From Liolophura sinensis (lineage: Eukaryota; Mollusca; Polyplacophora; Chitonida; Chitonidae): 64,000 nucleotides of DNA. Positions 48,673-59,335 of this stretch are shown here, piece after piece. The notes under the pieces are model-generated. The model saw only the letters and a program-made list of their open reading frames with translations, was not told where the DNA came from and made no database searches. Each line of letters begins with the position of its first letter. The first letter of the stretch is position 1. The stretch covers positions 25,127,628-25,191,627 of the forward strand of contig NC_088305.1 in assembly GCF_032854445.1 (NCBI RefSeq), written 5' to 3'. Position numbers and translations under genes: made by a program.

Positions 48673-50716
48673 ATGAATTTAATATTTCCGATCAGGCAGC
48701 CACCAAGTACACCTATATTGGCCAGTCTGACAGTTAACAAGGCAAACAATCTACCCAAAAACAGCATGAAGGGAGACAGAAAGAGGAAACAGTCTAGATT
48801 TCAAGCTGGAAAGGCCCAGGATCGCTCAAATAACCTGTCAGCAGTTACAGACATGCTGAACCCTCTGCCTGGGTGTTCCTTGATGGACACAGATTTCCAG
48901 CCCAATCAGGAGGCTGTAAGAACACACCAGCCTGACACAAAGAGAATACAGCGGCCAAGACGGTGCAAGGTAGATTCCACGGCTGGATCAGACGGAGATA
49001 CACATGAGCGGGAATGGGCTGCTGAAGGAATGCGACTCATAGATATACAGAAAATGGTGTGCATTTGGAACAAAGTTATGCTTGAGCACAAGTGAGACCA
49101 AGGACCACTGTCCACTGCCCAGGTTAGAGACAGCTGCAGAGAAAAAGTGGGGTTTAGCCTGGGCGTTCAGTTTTAAGTGCTGTGACTGTGACTATGTATC
49201 TGGCTTCCACAAATTATACAAAGAGGTAGAATGCAACAGACCTGGCCAAAAAGCTGCGGCAGTGAACCGAGCTCTTCAGGTAGGCCTCCAGGACACACCA
49301 ATGGCCAGACTCCTATTTGCACCGATGGACGTGCCGCCTGCCACTCGTAGCAACATGAACCGCACTGCAAACCATGTCGCATCTGCAATCGCAAAGCTGA
49401 ACAAAGAGGATATGGCAAATAAGGTGGAAGAGGTAAAGGCATACAAAAGGCAAAGAGGAGAGGATGACAGCACAATAGATCTGGCCACAGACACTCGCTA
49501 CAACAGCATTACCATAACCAGTCCCAAGAAACCGGGCCAGAATGCTTCACAAGCAATTTCCCTGGCTGTGGAGACATCAACAGACAAGCAATACATTGTC
49601 TCCGCAGCACTGAAGAATAAATTGTGTTGGACTGGGTCCTGGCTGAGAGGAAAAGGCTTCCAAGTAAAGTGCCCTAGAGGACACGAGGAGTGCACAGCGA
49701 ACACAAACCCACATGCCCCCTGGTCCGAGTATAATATGGGGAACGAGATTGGTGAGGGATTGGCGAGGCAAGGTGTTTTAGCCAAACATGTAACCACGGA
49801 CGGCGACTCCAGGTCAGCCAAGGGAGTGGAGGACGGCATCCGGCTGGTCGAGCCACTGTGGGAGGTCGAACGGTTAGCAGACCCCACGCACCTTGGTAGA
49901 TCCCAGTTCAAGAAATGTAACCAGGCTAAGTTCAGCGATGCCATGTTCGAAGGACAGGGCCGAACGAGGGAAGCCAGGAAGAAAGCACAGAAGGTGTTGA
50001 GTCAGGATGTTAAGGCCAGGTGTAGCTTGATATTTTCTCAACTTATGTCTGAGCACAGTGGTGACATGAGGAAAATAAAAACTTACCTACCCAGGGTTGT
50101 AGATGCAACGGTCAGGTGTTACGGTGGGGGCTGTTCCAAATGCCGCAGGAACAGTGTGGTTTGCTCCGGAGGGGAAACCAGCAGCTGGTGGGAGAGGTCC
50201 CTGTTTTTATCCACCAGTAAACTCTGCCCTTTCAACATGGATGACAACGACAGGAAACTATTGACCGAAGTACTGCACATGAGGTTGAGCGAGACAGCCG
50301 TCGCCAGTCTCCGGATGAACACCAGCACTCAAAAGTGCGAAGCTGTCAACAGATCACTCAGCGTCTCCTTGCCCAAGAATGTAAACTACAGCAGAAATAT
50401 GGAGGGAAGGGCGGCGTCGACAATCCACAGACTTAACAATGGCCAGGACAAGTCCACGGCTGCCAAACTCCAAGCTGCCGGCGCCGGTATTTCACCTAGG
50501 AGCGAGAAAACAGTACAACAGATTGAAAGGGTGAACCAGTACCACAAGGTTTATAAGAAGCGACAGACAGTTAAGGGGAGATCACTCCGCAATACAGCCA
50601 GAAAACTTCGAGAGCACATTGAGTACAGGCTTTCAAATCCAGAAGAAAAAACTGACTATGCCAAGGGACAACTGGACAACACCCAAACAGATCACACATA
50701 CACTAGATATTTGTAA
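48673..50716 (+). pseudogene. Mutator-like transposase, one frameshift
   Basis: Two overlapping frames (48,673-49,095 and about 49,082-50,716; about 140 and 544 codons) together read as one transposase. The first ends with the conserved-type EGMRLIDIQKM segment. The second begins CPLPRLE...KKWGLAWAF and a CxxC pair (FKCCDCDY). It continues through TDTRYNS (candidate first Asp), HVTTDGDSRSAKGVED (second Asp) and HLGRSQFK, to NTSTQKCEAVNRSLSVSLPK (candidate Glu) and NNG. This matches the animal Mutator-like transposase domain family from memory of its layout. A 1-nt shift near 49,090 breaks the gene, unless frameshifting or a tiny intron joins the parts. Apart from that it is long and intact, so it decayed recently. 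Confidence 0.85.
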
Positions 50717-50824
50717 CCGCCAATTTTGTATATAATTTGTCACTGCTGTTGTTGCTTATGAAAGAAATTAAAAAATGATAACAGAAATTGAGCAAAATCT
50801 AAAACAATCTGTTATTTATTATTT

Positions 50825-51204
50825 TTAATGAGGGGAAACCAACCTGCTCAGTCTTAAATGCAACATGCACCTTGCATACTGCCCATGGCCGAGACAGCAG
50901 CGCTGCCTGTTATTGTTAACACAATGCGGTTCCAAGCTTATGTGGTCCACATTTACACAGCGTGTGTTGTGGCACACTCAAGCTTGGGATCTAAATGTGA
51001 CAGCCCCTGTCTGGCCATATAAACAAGTCTACTGATGTGTTTCTTCTTCCATCGATGTGTGACGGAGTCTTTGTAGGAGGCAAGACCATATCGACCATCC
51101 CTCGTCAATGGTCCAGTCCACACTCGACCGGCTCCGTTTTCACTATAAACACTGAAACTTTCAATTTTTGCAGCAATTTCTGCTCTGAACGTCTTCATTT
51201 TCAA
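50825..51204 (-). pseudogene. HNH / His-Me-finger endonuclease-like ORF, frameshifted
   Basis: The frame from 51,204 encodes FSVYSENGAGRVWTGPLTRDG, then HISRLVYMARQGLSH, and meets a stop at 50,953. The next frame continues with CVNVDHISLEPHCVNNNRQR, CC and GHGQYARC. This Cys/His order with CVN-x-DH-x-S-L-E and N-N-R is the pattern of zinc-bound His-Me-finger (I-PpoI-like) endonucleases. It is convergent with the transposase inside the same repeats, so it was probably carried by the transposon. One frameshift at about 50,955 makes it inactive as read. The catalytic histidine region (ECATTH) looks eroded. Confidence 0.6.
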
Positions 51205-51456
51205 GCGTAGGAATACTAGAACGTTGCATGTTGTTCATTTCTGGATGCCTATACACATGCTACCCTACGCTGAACAGCATTTTACCGATTTTTCATCAAA
51301 ATGGATATTTTCAAAATGTAAATAGCCCCAAGAAGCTATGAAACGGCCCAATCAATGCAAAACACATCACAGACATGCCCACCAAAAATTATCAGGCTGC
51401 TGCGAAATCTAAGCGCATAGTGACATTTTTCACATTTTGGTGACTTCGTCAGTACA

Positions 51457-51909
51457 GGTCTCGGACCCCCATTAATTTTCCATAAGCGACAATGTTAACG
51501 TCTAGCGCTGTAGCTCAGTCCCAAACATTCCGTGGCCATTAAGCTTTGGTGCATACCTGGCCCAGCCTGTGAGAAAGAAGCCATAAAAATCTTGACATAG
51601 GTTGACCGTCAAAATCTGGACGTTTCCATGCCGGCAGCTGGGAGGCGTGCCTAGCAACGCCAAGGGGACGTCACTCGCAGCCTCATCACTACCTCACACC
51701 TTGTGTCCTCTCGCCCAGAATTTCAAACTTTCATCAATAAAGCTCATACCTCCTCAAAGTTTAGACAGTTTCCAGCATTTTAATACCATGCATGTACCTG
51801 TGCACCAAAAATGGACGCCTGGGAGCAAAAAAAGACTTTACACCCTAAAATTTACAGAACTACAATCGCCCCTACCGAAAAACGGAAGTTGTAATGGGGG
51901 TCTGTGTCC
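51457..51909 (+). repeat. Right 450-bp repeat of the Mutator-like unit
   Basis: The copy starts 'ggtctcggacccccattaa' and ends 'gtaatgggggtctgtgtcc'. It differs from the left copy by scattered substitutions and a small insertion (acagaacta) near the end. Confidence 0.88.
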
Positions 51910-51943
51910 AGAATCGACGCTGAGTGGATTTTAGGGCAGGTTT

Positions 51944-52145
51944 TAATTGCGGTCGCTGTGAGTTCAAGTCCAGCTCATGCTGGCTTCCTCTCCGGCCGTA
52001 AGTGGGAAGGCCTGCCAGCAACCTGCGGATGGTCGTGGGTTTCCCCCGGGCTGTGCCCGGTTTCCACCCACCATAATGCTGGCCGCCGTCGTATAAGTGA
52101 AATATTCTTGAGTACGGCGTAAAACGCCAATCAAATAAATAAATC
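51944..52145 (+). repeat. SINE family A, 5' truncated
   Basis: It starts at the B-box region (gcggtcgctgtgagttcaag), has a well-kept body and tail (ttgagtacggcgtaaaacg) and (aaat)n. It is joined directly to the viral-remnant ORF at 52,148. Confidence 0.85.
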
Positions 52146-52147
52146 TG

Positions 52148-52675
52148 ATGATGGAGGCTGACAAGACAGTGTCACAGCTTTTTACAAAACAATCCCACCA
52201 CTGCTCTTGTAGTGTTATATACATAAGACAAAACCTATTCAGTAAAAACAAAGAACAGAGAACTATCAGTCTAAACACGCATTACCTCGTGTTTTTTAAA
52301 AACGCAAGAGACGCGTCGCAGATGATGCATCTCGCAAAGCAGATGTACCCTGGACACAATCATTTTATACCGGAAGCCTATAGGGACGCCACCTCGCAGA
52401 CTCACGGTTATCTCACAATACTCAGAAGGGCTGACAAGGAATTGATCTATTGTTTGTGCGAGTGCGCCTGGAATATCTTAAAAGGCAATGTACCGTTGAA
52501 TAAGGCTTACAAATCGAAACTGCAGCGACACAAGACGGGCTTGCGACACCTGGCCAAGAAAAATACGAGTATTAAGAGAAGGAAAGGCATACTGCAGAAA
52601 GGCGGATTTTTAGGAGTGCTGTTAGCACCCCTAGCCCCCATACTAGCTTCTATCGTTTCTAAGGTATTCAGCTGA
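52148..52675 (+). pseudogene. Endogenous DNA-virus remnant: packaging-ATPase fragment fused to a small core-like protein
   Basis: The 175-codon frame begins at the SINE junction. Its first ~85 residues (SHHCSCSVIYIRQNLF, RTISLNTHYLVFFKNARD) resemble the C-terminal part of A32/FtsK-type genome-packaging ATPases of Polinton, adinto- and related elements. The Walker A region is missing upstream. The frame then changes character to a short basic protein ending in KRRKGILQKGGF plus a hydrophobic stretch, like the small membrane-active or core proteins of the same viruses. The two parts are normally separate genes, so a deletion probably fused them. Family assignment is by recognition only. Confidence 0.6.
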
Positions 52676-52677
52676 CC

Positions 52678-53638
52678 ATGGAGCACGTGAAATACATGGG
52701 TTTAATAGAGCCCAAGTTGTTGCAGAAGTTACAACAACAACAAATACCTATTGTTACGGTATTGAAAACAGCAACAGAAAACAGACTCAGTGACTCAATA
52801 TTACAATGTAAACAATGCTTTATATGTAAAATGAGACGTACAGTTTTACAGACAGTTCAACAACAACAACATAAAAAACATACACATCAGTATTACCGGT
52901 CTTTAAAAGTTTCCAGTTCACCTTTGCATCCCAAGGAACGTGTTCCAGAAGATCCAACGTAAAGACCATGGGATAAACACACAATTCACAATTGGACGGA
53001 ATAATATAACGGAGCGTGAAGAAGTTGGAATGTACAATGAGGCGTTACAGTAATACCTCACATTTGAAAACCAGAGAACATCGTCAATTACCCCCCAACC
53101 CGTTAAAGTCGTACAAGACAGGTCAACTGACAACGCCGTGAATGAACCGTTGCGGAGTATTATCGAGCGTGAAATGGTCGAGTGCACCGAAAACCATGCA
53201 TAAAAAGGCCCGACTCCTTACTGATAGAATAAAGTCCAATCCTCTGGTGTCAAGGAATGACAAAGGCGAGCTTATATATAAAGATAATACAATACCTGAC
53301 ACTAACATTTCGGATTTGATTAACGACGTGCTGAGACATAGACGTCAGTTTACTCCCAGGGGCTGGGAGACATTTGATCAAGGCCTGAAAGACATTAACG
53401 TCCCCCTGGAGTTAGCGGGTAACAGACAAAGGTGGCTATACATCCATGAACGCAAACCGCGGTGTACCCCCAGGCCCCTCTAAAATACCGGTTTTCACAC
53501 CTAGTCCCACTGATACAAAGCAGTCTACTAGATCGGTCGAGACCACGCCCAGAACTAGATCTGGCAGACGGCGTGCCTATACACCCAGAGTAATTAGCAC
53601 CAAACGCCTGAGGTGGTCGAAATTCTGAGTTTTCTATT
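52678..53638 (+). pseudogene. Further viral-remnant ORFs downstream of the ATPase fragment
   Basis: Three short frames follow in order. The first, at 52,678-52,962, is Gln-rich and unrecognised. The second, at 53,142-53,483, carries RIKSNPLVSRNDKGELIYK and DINVPLELAGN, a pattern I associate with a small conserved protein found beside such packaging ATPases. The third, from 53,446 to 53,628, is Arg- and Pro-rich (TRSGRRRAYTP). A different frame just upstream (to about 53,205) seems to hold the start of the second protein, so an indel in the A-run there broke it, and another near 53,430 separates the third part. Confidence 0.5.
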
Positions 53639-53847
53639 TTTGTGTTTACATTAAAGATAACCAATACCCACAATCACAGAGGTGTGTTCTAATACAGTTA
53701 TAATTCCATATGTTCTACGAGACTCTACCGTCGGAACAGCTCTTTAGATTATTTTCCGAACAATACCCTCACGAATTACATTACTAGATTACCCCGTCCA
53801 CTAGAGCTTCACGGGCAGTGGGAAGTAGGAATAAACAGAAAGTGCAA

Positions 53848-53975
53848 TGTTGGTACAACTTTTCACGGATTTTTCGGGTTTTTGCATCGCACTTTCGCTT
53901 TTTCGACCTTTTCCCAACCCCATAATGAGAAATTAACTTCTATCTTTCGCCCGTTTCAAAACGTCGAAAATGCAA
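53848..53975. repeat. Second copy of the 38.6-kb dispersed repeat
   Basis: The copy shares 'tcgaccttttcccaac' and 'aacttctatctttcgccc' and the same order of motifs with 38,605-38,745. It ends where the second segmental duplicate begins. Confidence 0.7.
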
Positions 53976-54396
53976 AAGAACCCCTGTGAATCCCCTGATT
54001 CACTCGACTGCGCGTGTGTGCGCGTGTGTGAGCGTGTGTGTGTGTCTTTTTGGTTAGCAGATGGAAAGTGTTATGCATGTAAGTAAAGACAAATTACAGT
54101 GAAGTCTTGTATTCTTCGCTACTTTTGAAGCGTGACAAAATAAATGGATTTTAAGATCAAGAAATCCATGATGTTCAAGCATCTATTCCAAATCTGTAGA
54201 CAGTAGGCGGTTGACTATAGCTCCATCTCCTTACAGGGCATGTGCCGCTCTCCACTCTTGCTTTACATCGCTGTCACCAGTAGACAAGCTTGATCCTTGG
54301 AGTCTGTCCGACGCAGGTGTTTAAGTGTTTGTTTAGGCTTAGCCTCACCACTACTTGGTGTCCTCACGCGAAACTATTGAATGAGTATTCATCAAT

Positions 54397-54515
54397 ATTT
54401 ATTTATTTGTTTGATTGGTGTTTTACGCCGTACTCAAGAATATTTCAATTATACGACGGCGGCCAGCATTAGAGTGAGTGGAAACGGGGCACAGCCTGGG
54501 GGAAACCCACGACCA
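54397..54515 (-). repeat. SINE family A, cut by deletion
   Basis: The tail half is retained ('gattggtgttttacgccgta'). The head half, present in the duplicate at 45,597, is missing. Confidence 0.85.
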
Positions 54516-54742
54516 TTTTGCTAGTGGTGGCAGTGGTGTAAAGCGATTATAGAGGCGCCGCATGTGCTGTAAGGAGTATGTGACTTGACATGACTTGGGG
54601 CCCGTATATTGTTTGTGAAATCACTGGTATTCTTCTTTAATATTGGTAAGATGTACTGCCGGTTCGTGGTTAATCACATCTGAAGTGGGTCTGCGTGGGG
54701 AAAGATGATATCTGCTAATATACAGCCCTAGGACCTCAGAGG

Positions 54743-54963
54743 CCGATAAACCAGGCGCCTCTCACCGATGCGGTCGCTGTGAGTTCAAGTCCAACTCTTG
54801 CTGGATTCCTCTCCGACTTCACGTGGGAAGATTTGTCAGCAACTTGCGGTTGGTCGTGGGTTTCACCCGGACTCTGCACGGTTTCCTCCCACCATAATGT
54901 TGGCTGTCGTCGTATAAGGGAAATACTCTTGAGTACGAAGTAAAATGTAACAATTACATTAAT
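54743..54963 (+). repeat. SINE family A, duplicate of the 46,243 copy
   Basis: Same rearranged head and tail as its partner, with scattered substitutions. Confidence 0.85.
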
Positions 54964-55309
54964 AAATATACCTCCACATTCAGCTTAAAAACCTCGAAGT
55001 GGAGATTCTGGCTTTAAGAAATCCGGCAAACTGTTTCGTGTTACTACATAGCTTTGGATATGCAGGGATATAGTTGGAACACACGAGTGGAAAGACCCCG
55101 GTGGTGGTCGAATGATTAAGGTGCTTCAATACACGGAGTAGACCTGGGACACGGAATTTATATCGGCCACCCCCTTCTCACAGTTCGTGAGGCTTTAGTC
55201 AGGCTCGAAAGGCCGTTTTTCCTGAGTAAGACTAGTTGGTTCCCAGCAGTATTTATTTATTTATTTATTTATTTACTGATTTATTTATTTATATATATAT
55301 ATTTTTTAA

Positions 55310-55462
55310 TTTATTTATTTATTTATTTATTTATTTGATTGGTGTTTTTACGCCGTACTCAAGAACATTTCACATGTACGATGGTGACCAGCATTATGGT
55401 GAGAAGAATCTGGACAGTGCCTGGGGGAAACCCACGACCATCCGCAGGTTGCTGGCAGACAT
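55310..55462 (-). repeat. SINE family A, duplicate of the 46,762 copy with longer tail
   Basis: The 'gattggtgtttttacgccgt' stretch is kept here but lost in copy 1, so this duplicate preserves the older state. Confidence 0.82.
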
Positions 55463-55989
55463 CCAGCAATATGGTATGTATATATGTATACTCTCATTGA
55501 CTTGTCAAGGTCGTTGTTTTGTTCTGGGTACTCCGGTTTCCCTTACCCATAACATTGACATGCCCTGTATGAGTGCTGGTTGTGTTAAATTCTGCGGGCT
55601 GCTCCAGTTCCTGCCCATGGACAAAGTCAGCAGTTTGTTACCGAGATTGTCATTACGTCCATATTTTTAGTACGAAATTGTTAAGTGAAAGTCATTTTCA
55701 CGTGTGCTATCTGCATATGTCTTACAATACCTAGCGATTGAACGACTGGTCGGCGTTTAACGCCGTGCTCAGGACATTTTAACTTATAGGACGTGTGCGA
55801 TTTATAGTATGAGAAAACCAGAGTGCCTGGAGTCCACCACCCCGACCTTCGCCGTGTACATGAAAATTTCACCGTAGGTCGCAGTTGAAACAGAGAAAAT
55901 GGATTCGAACACGCGACCTCATTGGTCGAGGACCCGATACTTACAGAGCGCCAGGGCTTTAATCATTCTGGTTCTCTTCGCCCATACAC

Positions 55990-56981
55990 TGGTATATAAA
56001 TAGATATATTCTTGCGTACGGCATAAAATATCAATCAGACAAATAAACCATTACACTTATATTAGCCAAATCGACTATTTCATGAATCTTTGATGTCGAG
56101 TTCAGTTAGGTTTTGACGAGAGAAGCTGAGATGTTTGGGTATCTACGAGGCTATGTTGAGATCGAGACGAGGAAGTTTCTAGATTATGAATAATAAAGTT
56201 TTACAGATGTAATTCCGGCCTCGGGTAGAGAATTTATAGATTTCCACGCTCTCGCTGTTCGTGGAACAACAAGCTTACACAACCAGAAAAATCCGGCTGT
56301 ATTTTTTTTTATGCAAAACCAGAGATATATTTAGCGCTCTCTTCCTTGTATATCCGTCCTTACCAAGAGACGACCAAAAACCAAATGAATGGTGTAATGT
56401 TCTGGATACTCACTCTTCGTGAGTGTTTTCACACCAGATATAGCCCGGTACCCGCCCCCCTCCCCCAAATCATAATGCTGGCCGCCCTCGTATAAGCGAA
56501 TAATTCTTCAGTACGGCATGTCAACCGTCTACACGAAATAGCATTAGCGCTCTGATGATCACAAACCATATGCCCCCATTTGTTGAATATAATCTCCCTT
56601 GCGTTTAGTGTAATGTAATAATATTCTGTCGCTATTTATTATGGTTTTACAAAATCAGAATAAGGCAAAATTTATTTCAGGCTTTGCTTCACGCTTCGTG
56701 CGAGAAAGGTTATCTTAAGACTTTTGACTTTAATCTGAAGATAGCCGAACCCCGGAAGAAGGTTGGACGAGTTGTTACCCTTTGTTACTTTTTGTCACGA
56801 TTTTTTTCACTTCCTTGTCTAACTAGATATAATTTGTTATTCATCGGTTCTGAACACCTATATCAGGTGTATTTCTGATAAAATATAACAAACGACTTAA
56901 AGCATAGAGATCAAAACCATCGTAGAGATGAATATGTCATACTTGGCAAATCGCCACAGTTACGACTTATCCTAACTGTTT
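55990..56981. other. Intergenic, no gene seen
   Basis: Unique sequence, with a small degenerate SINE-A fragment ('ataatgctggccgccctcgt') at about 56,470-56,525. Confidence 0.5.
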
Positions 56982-57232
56982 ATTTATTTGTTTGATTCTT
57001 GTTTTACGCCGTAATCGAGAATATTTCACTTATACGACGGCGACCAGCATTATGGTGGGAGGATACCCGGCAGTGCCCGGGGGAAATGTATGCTGCTGAC
57101 ATAGGCCTACATTCCCACGTACGGCCGGAGAGGAAGCCAGTATGATCTGAACTTGAACTCAGCGACCGCACTGGTGAGAGGCTTCTGGGTCATTACACTG
57201 CGCTAGCGCGCTAACCGACTGAGCCACGGAGG
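56982..57232 (-). repeat. SINE family A, full length
   Basis: The (ttta)n tail, 'tatttcacttatacgacgg', the B-box complement and a well-kept head complement 'aaccgactgagccacggagg' are all present. Confidence 0.9.
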
Positions 57233-58879
57233 CCCATCTCGTATCCTGTACGATATCGTGCGATATCCTACGTAAATTTATCGTTGCCCAATTGGATGAT
57301 ATTACGTCACGTGGGGTTCAGCATTTCGTGATGTTGCACGCTGTGACGTCATTAAATAAACAAATGCAGGGCATCACATTTAATTTTGATCGCGTCATAG
57401 GTAGTTTCCCCTTTGTATTATATTACGTCACATCTGCCCTCTGCTTTGAGAATCGCTATTTTGACTACTGCTACTGCCCTACTCTAACCCATTCACGTAT
57501 GGAAACGCAAAAAAGATCTTGAGTGATGAGTATCCGGTATAATAAAACAATTACTGCCGGAGAGGATTCTATCTGTGTAAATGCTTAAACAGTAGCAAAT
57601 TATACGCCCCCTATTGCACCATGGCTTAAGAAAAAGTAGGTAAATATGCATTGATGTTAGTTTCAATATATTAGACGTCACTGTTCTAAACTTTCTAAAA
57701 TGCTGTTGTAATCACATTTAACAAAAAGCATGCACAGAAACTAGACGTTATTAATGGAATGTAGACGATTTTGGGATAACTCGAATGGTTTAGTTTCCAG
57801 CTATGAGTCCTCTCTTTAGTATTATTTGGAGTATGGTATACCGATCCCATTCCCCAAATTTGCGGCGCTGGCTCACTGGAACGTCATATACCACTGACAC
57901 GTAACTTTACTCAGTGTACTCAGTCACGATGACACGGGGCAATAATATTTATTTATTCATTTCATCGGTGTTCTGTAAACATTTTATCGACGACTTAAGG
58001 TTTATTTGTCGACGAAACTGAAATTCACTTAGTAATTCACCGCCTTTCGCCAGACACCGTCAGATAGATGGCAAATCTCCTGACTCAAAGCCGCGGCCCA
58101 GCCAGCACGAGCCAGATTCGAACCTCTATCTCACTAATCATCGCCTTAGCGAAAATGTAACAGAAGGTCCTCAAAGGAGAAATAACACGTAGTATAAGAT
58201 GACAGAATAATGTGTACAAGTACGGTAGCTGCTTTAAAAGTAAACTGTAATTACAATTTTTCTTTTTTATCTGATCGTGGCTTAACGCAATAAACAATAA
58301 CGGAAGATCTTTTTTTTCACTTATACGATGGCGGTCAGTGCAACAAATCAAATCCTCACAAGCAGTGAGATCAGGGGTGGAGGGTATCTCAAAAATACGT
58401 GTCGTCACAGGAAATGACGTTGTATTGAAGGCGACGTGAGAAAATTCATTTAGAACGATTGGCAAAATTATGATGGCATCGCTTTATGATCAATAATCAG
58501 AAAGCTGAAGGTATTTTGTGAGTGGACCTACCCCTAGGTTAAATATACACTACAAAGGTACAATACTTTGAATTTCTGTATTTGTAGAAATACTGAAGAA
58601 TTGTTTCGAAAAAAGATCTGAAACAGGATGCAGGACACCCCTAAACATTTAACTGAGTATTGGGTGGTCTGGCCAAGCTGTGTACAAACTTTTCTTCTAA
58701 CAGACAGACAGGCAGACAGACAGAGTAAGAAATGCTGGCAAAAATGTACATAACTTAATAGGCGGAGGTAGTATCATTGTGCAACATAAACGACGTCCGT
58801 AAGAAACTTTATGCATTCTAGTTCCAGCTGGGGAGTTTCGAATTCGAACTAAAGGATATAAAAAGGCCTATCACACCAG
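57233..58879. other. Intergenic, no gene seen
   Basis: Unique sequence with an ageing SINE-like piece near 57,950-58,130 and a poly-T run near 58,310. A (cagaca)n-like run lies at 58,702. Confidence 0.45.
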
Positions 58880-59335
58880 TTGCCTAACCATTTTGACGAG
58901 TCGCATGAGAGAGGAGGGCTTTTCGTACCTTTAGGGACAGAAGACTTCGTTCTCAACACTCCTCATGGGACTGCGTCTGCGTGTACAAGATCCAGAGCTC
59001 AGTTTCACAATGCAGTGTACGACATCTTTTTTATCGTACATTTGTCTATTTATGCATTAGGTATTTTGTACGTCAGTATTACCGTACCATTGTCCTATTT
59101 GTGCGATTTATCTTACATGTGGGACATCTTTGTTAAACTAGGTCCAGATCTGCATGTGATGTGTATGTACATTGATGTGACTTTCATGCCTAACAAATGG
59201 AATTTATTCCGCCATATATACCTGGCTCTGATCTGGGAAGGCATAAATAATGCCCGGGGACTTGACGTCAACCTGATGAATATTTCTATACAGATATCTT
59301 CAGTGAAGCAGAAGCCTGATATACGTACTATATAA
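58880..59335 (+). other. Open frame of 151 codons, not recognised
   Basis: The frame has a hydrophobic middle (FFIVHLSIYALGILYVSI) but no domain I know, and no splice or promoter context. It could be chance, given the AT-rich setting. I list it because no repeat explains it. Confidence 0.2.

Larger units (their letters stand above)
47429..51909 (+). mobile_element. Mutator-like (MULE-type) DNA transposon with 450-bp direct repeats
   Basis: The unit is bounded by two direct repeats (47,429-47,875 and 51,457-51,909), each itself ending in short inverted sequences (ggacccccatta and taatgggggtct). Inside are a Mutator-like transposase on the plus strand and a broken HNH-like ORF on the minus strand. 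I found no target-site duplication at the outer ends. Alternatives: two MITE-like copies that happen to flank a transposon, or a nested insertion. Confidence 0.65.
53991..55989 (+). repeat. Segmental duplication, copy 2
   Basis: Same orientation and content as 45,190-47,343, but with about 300 bp deleted within and after the first SINE (junction near 54,517). It also has an expanded (ttta)n tract at 55,245-55,340 and about 120 extra bases near 55,470-55,560. Confidence 0.9.

Noticed and set aside
49498..49944. 148-codon minus-strand ORF
   Set aside because: Shadow of the Mutator-like transposase frame.
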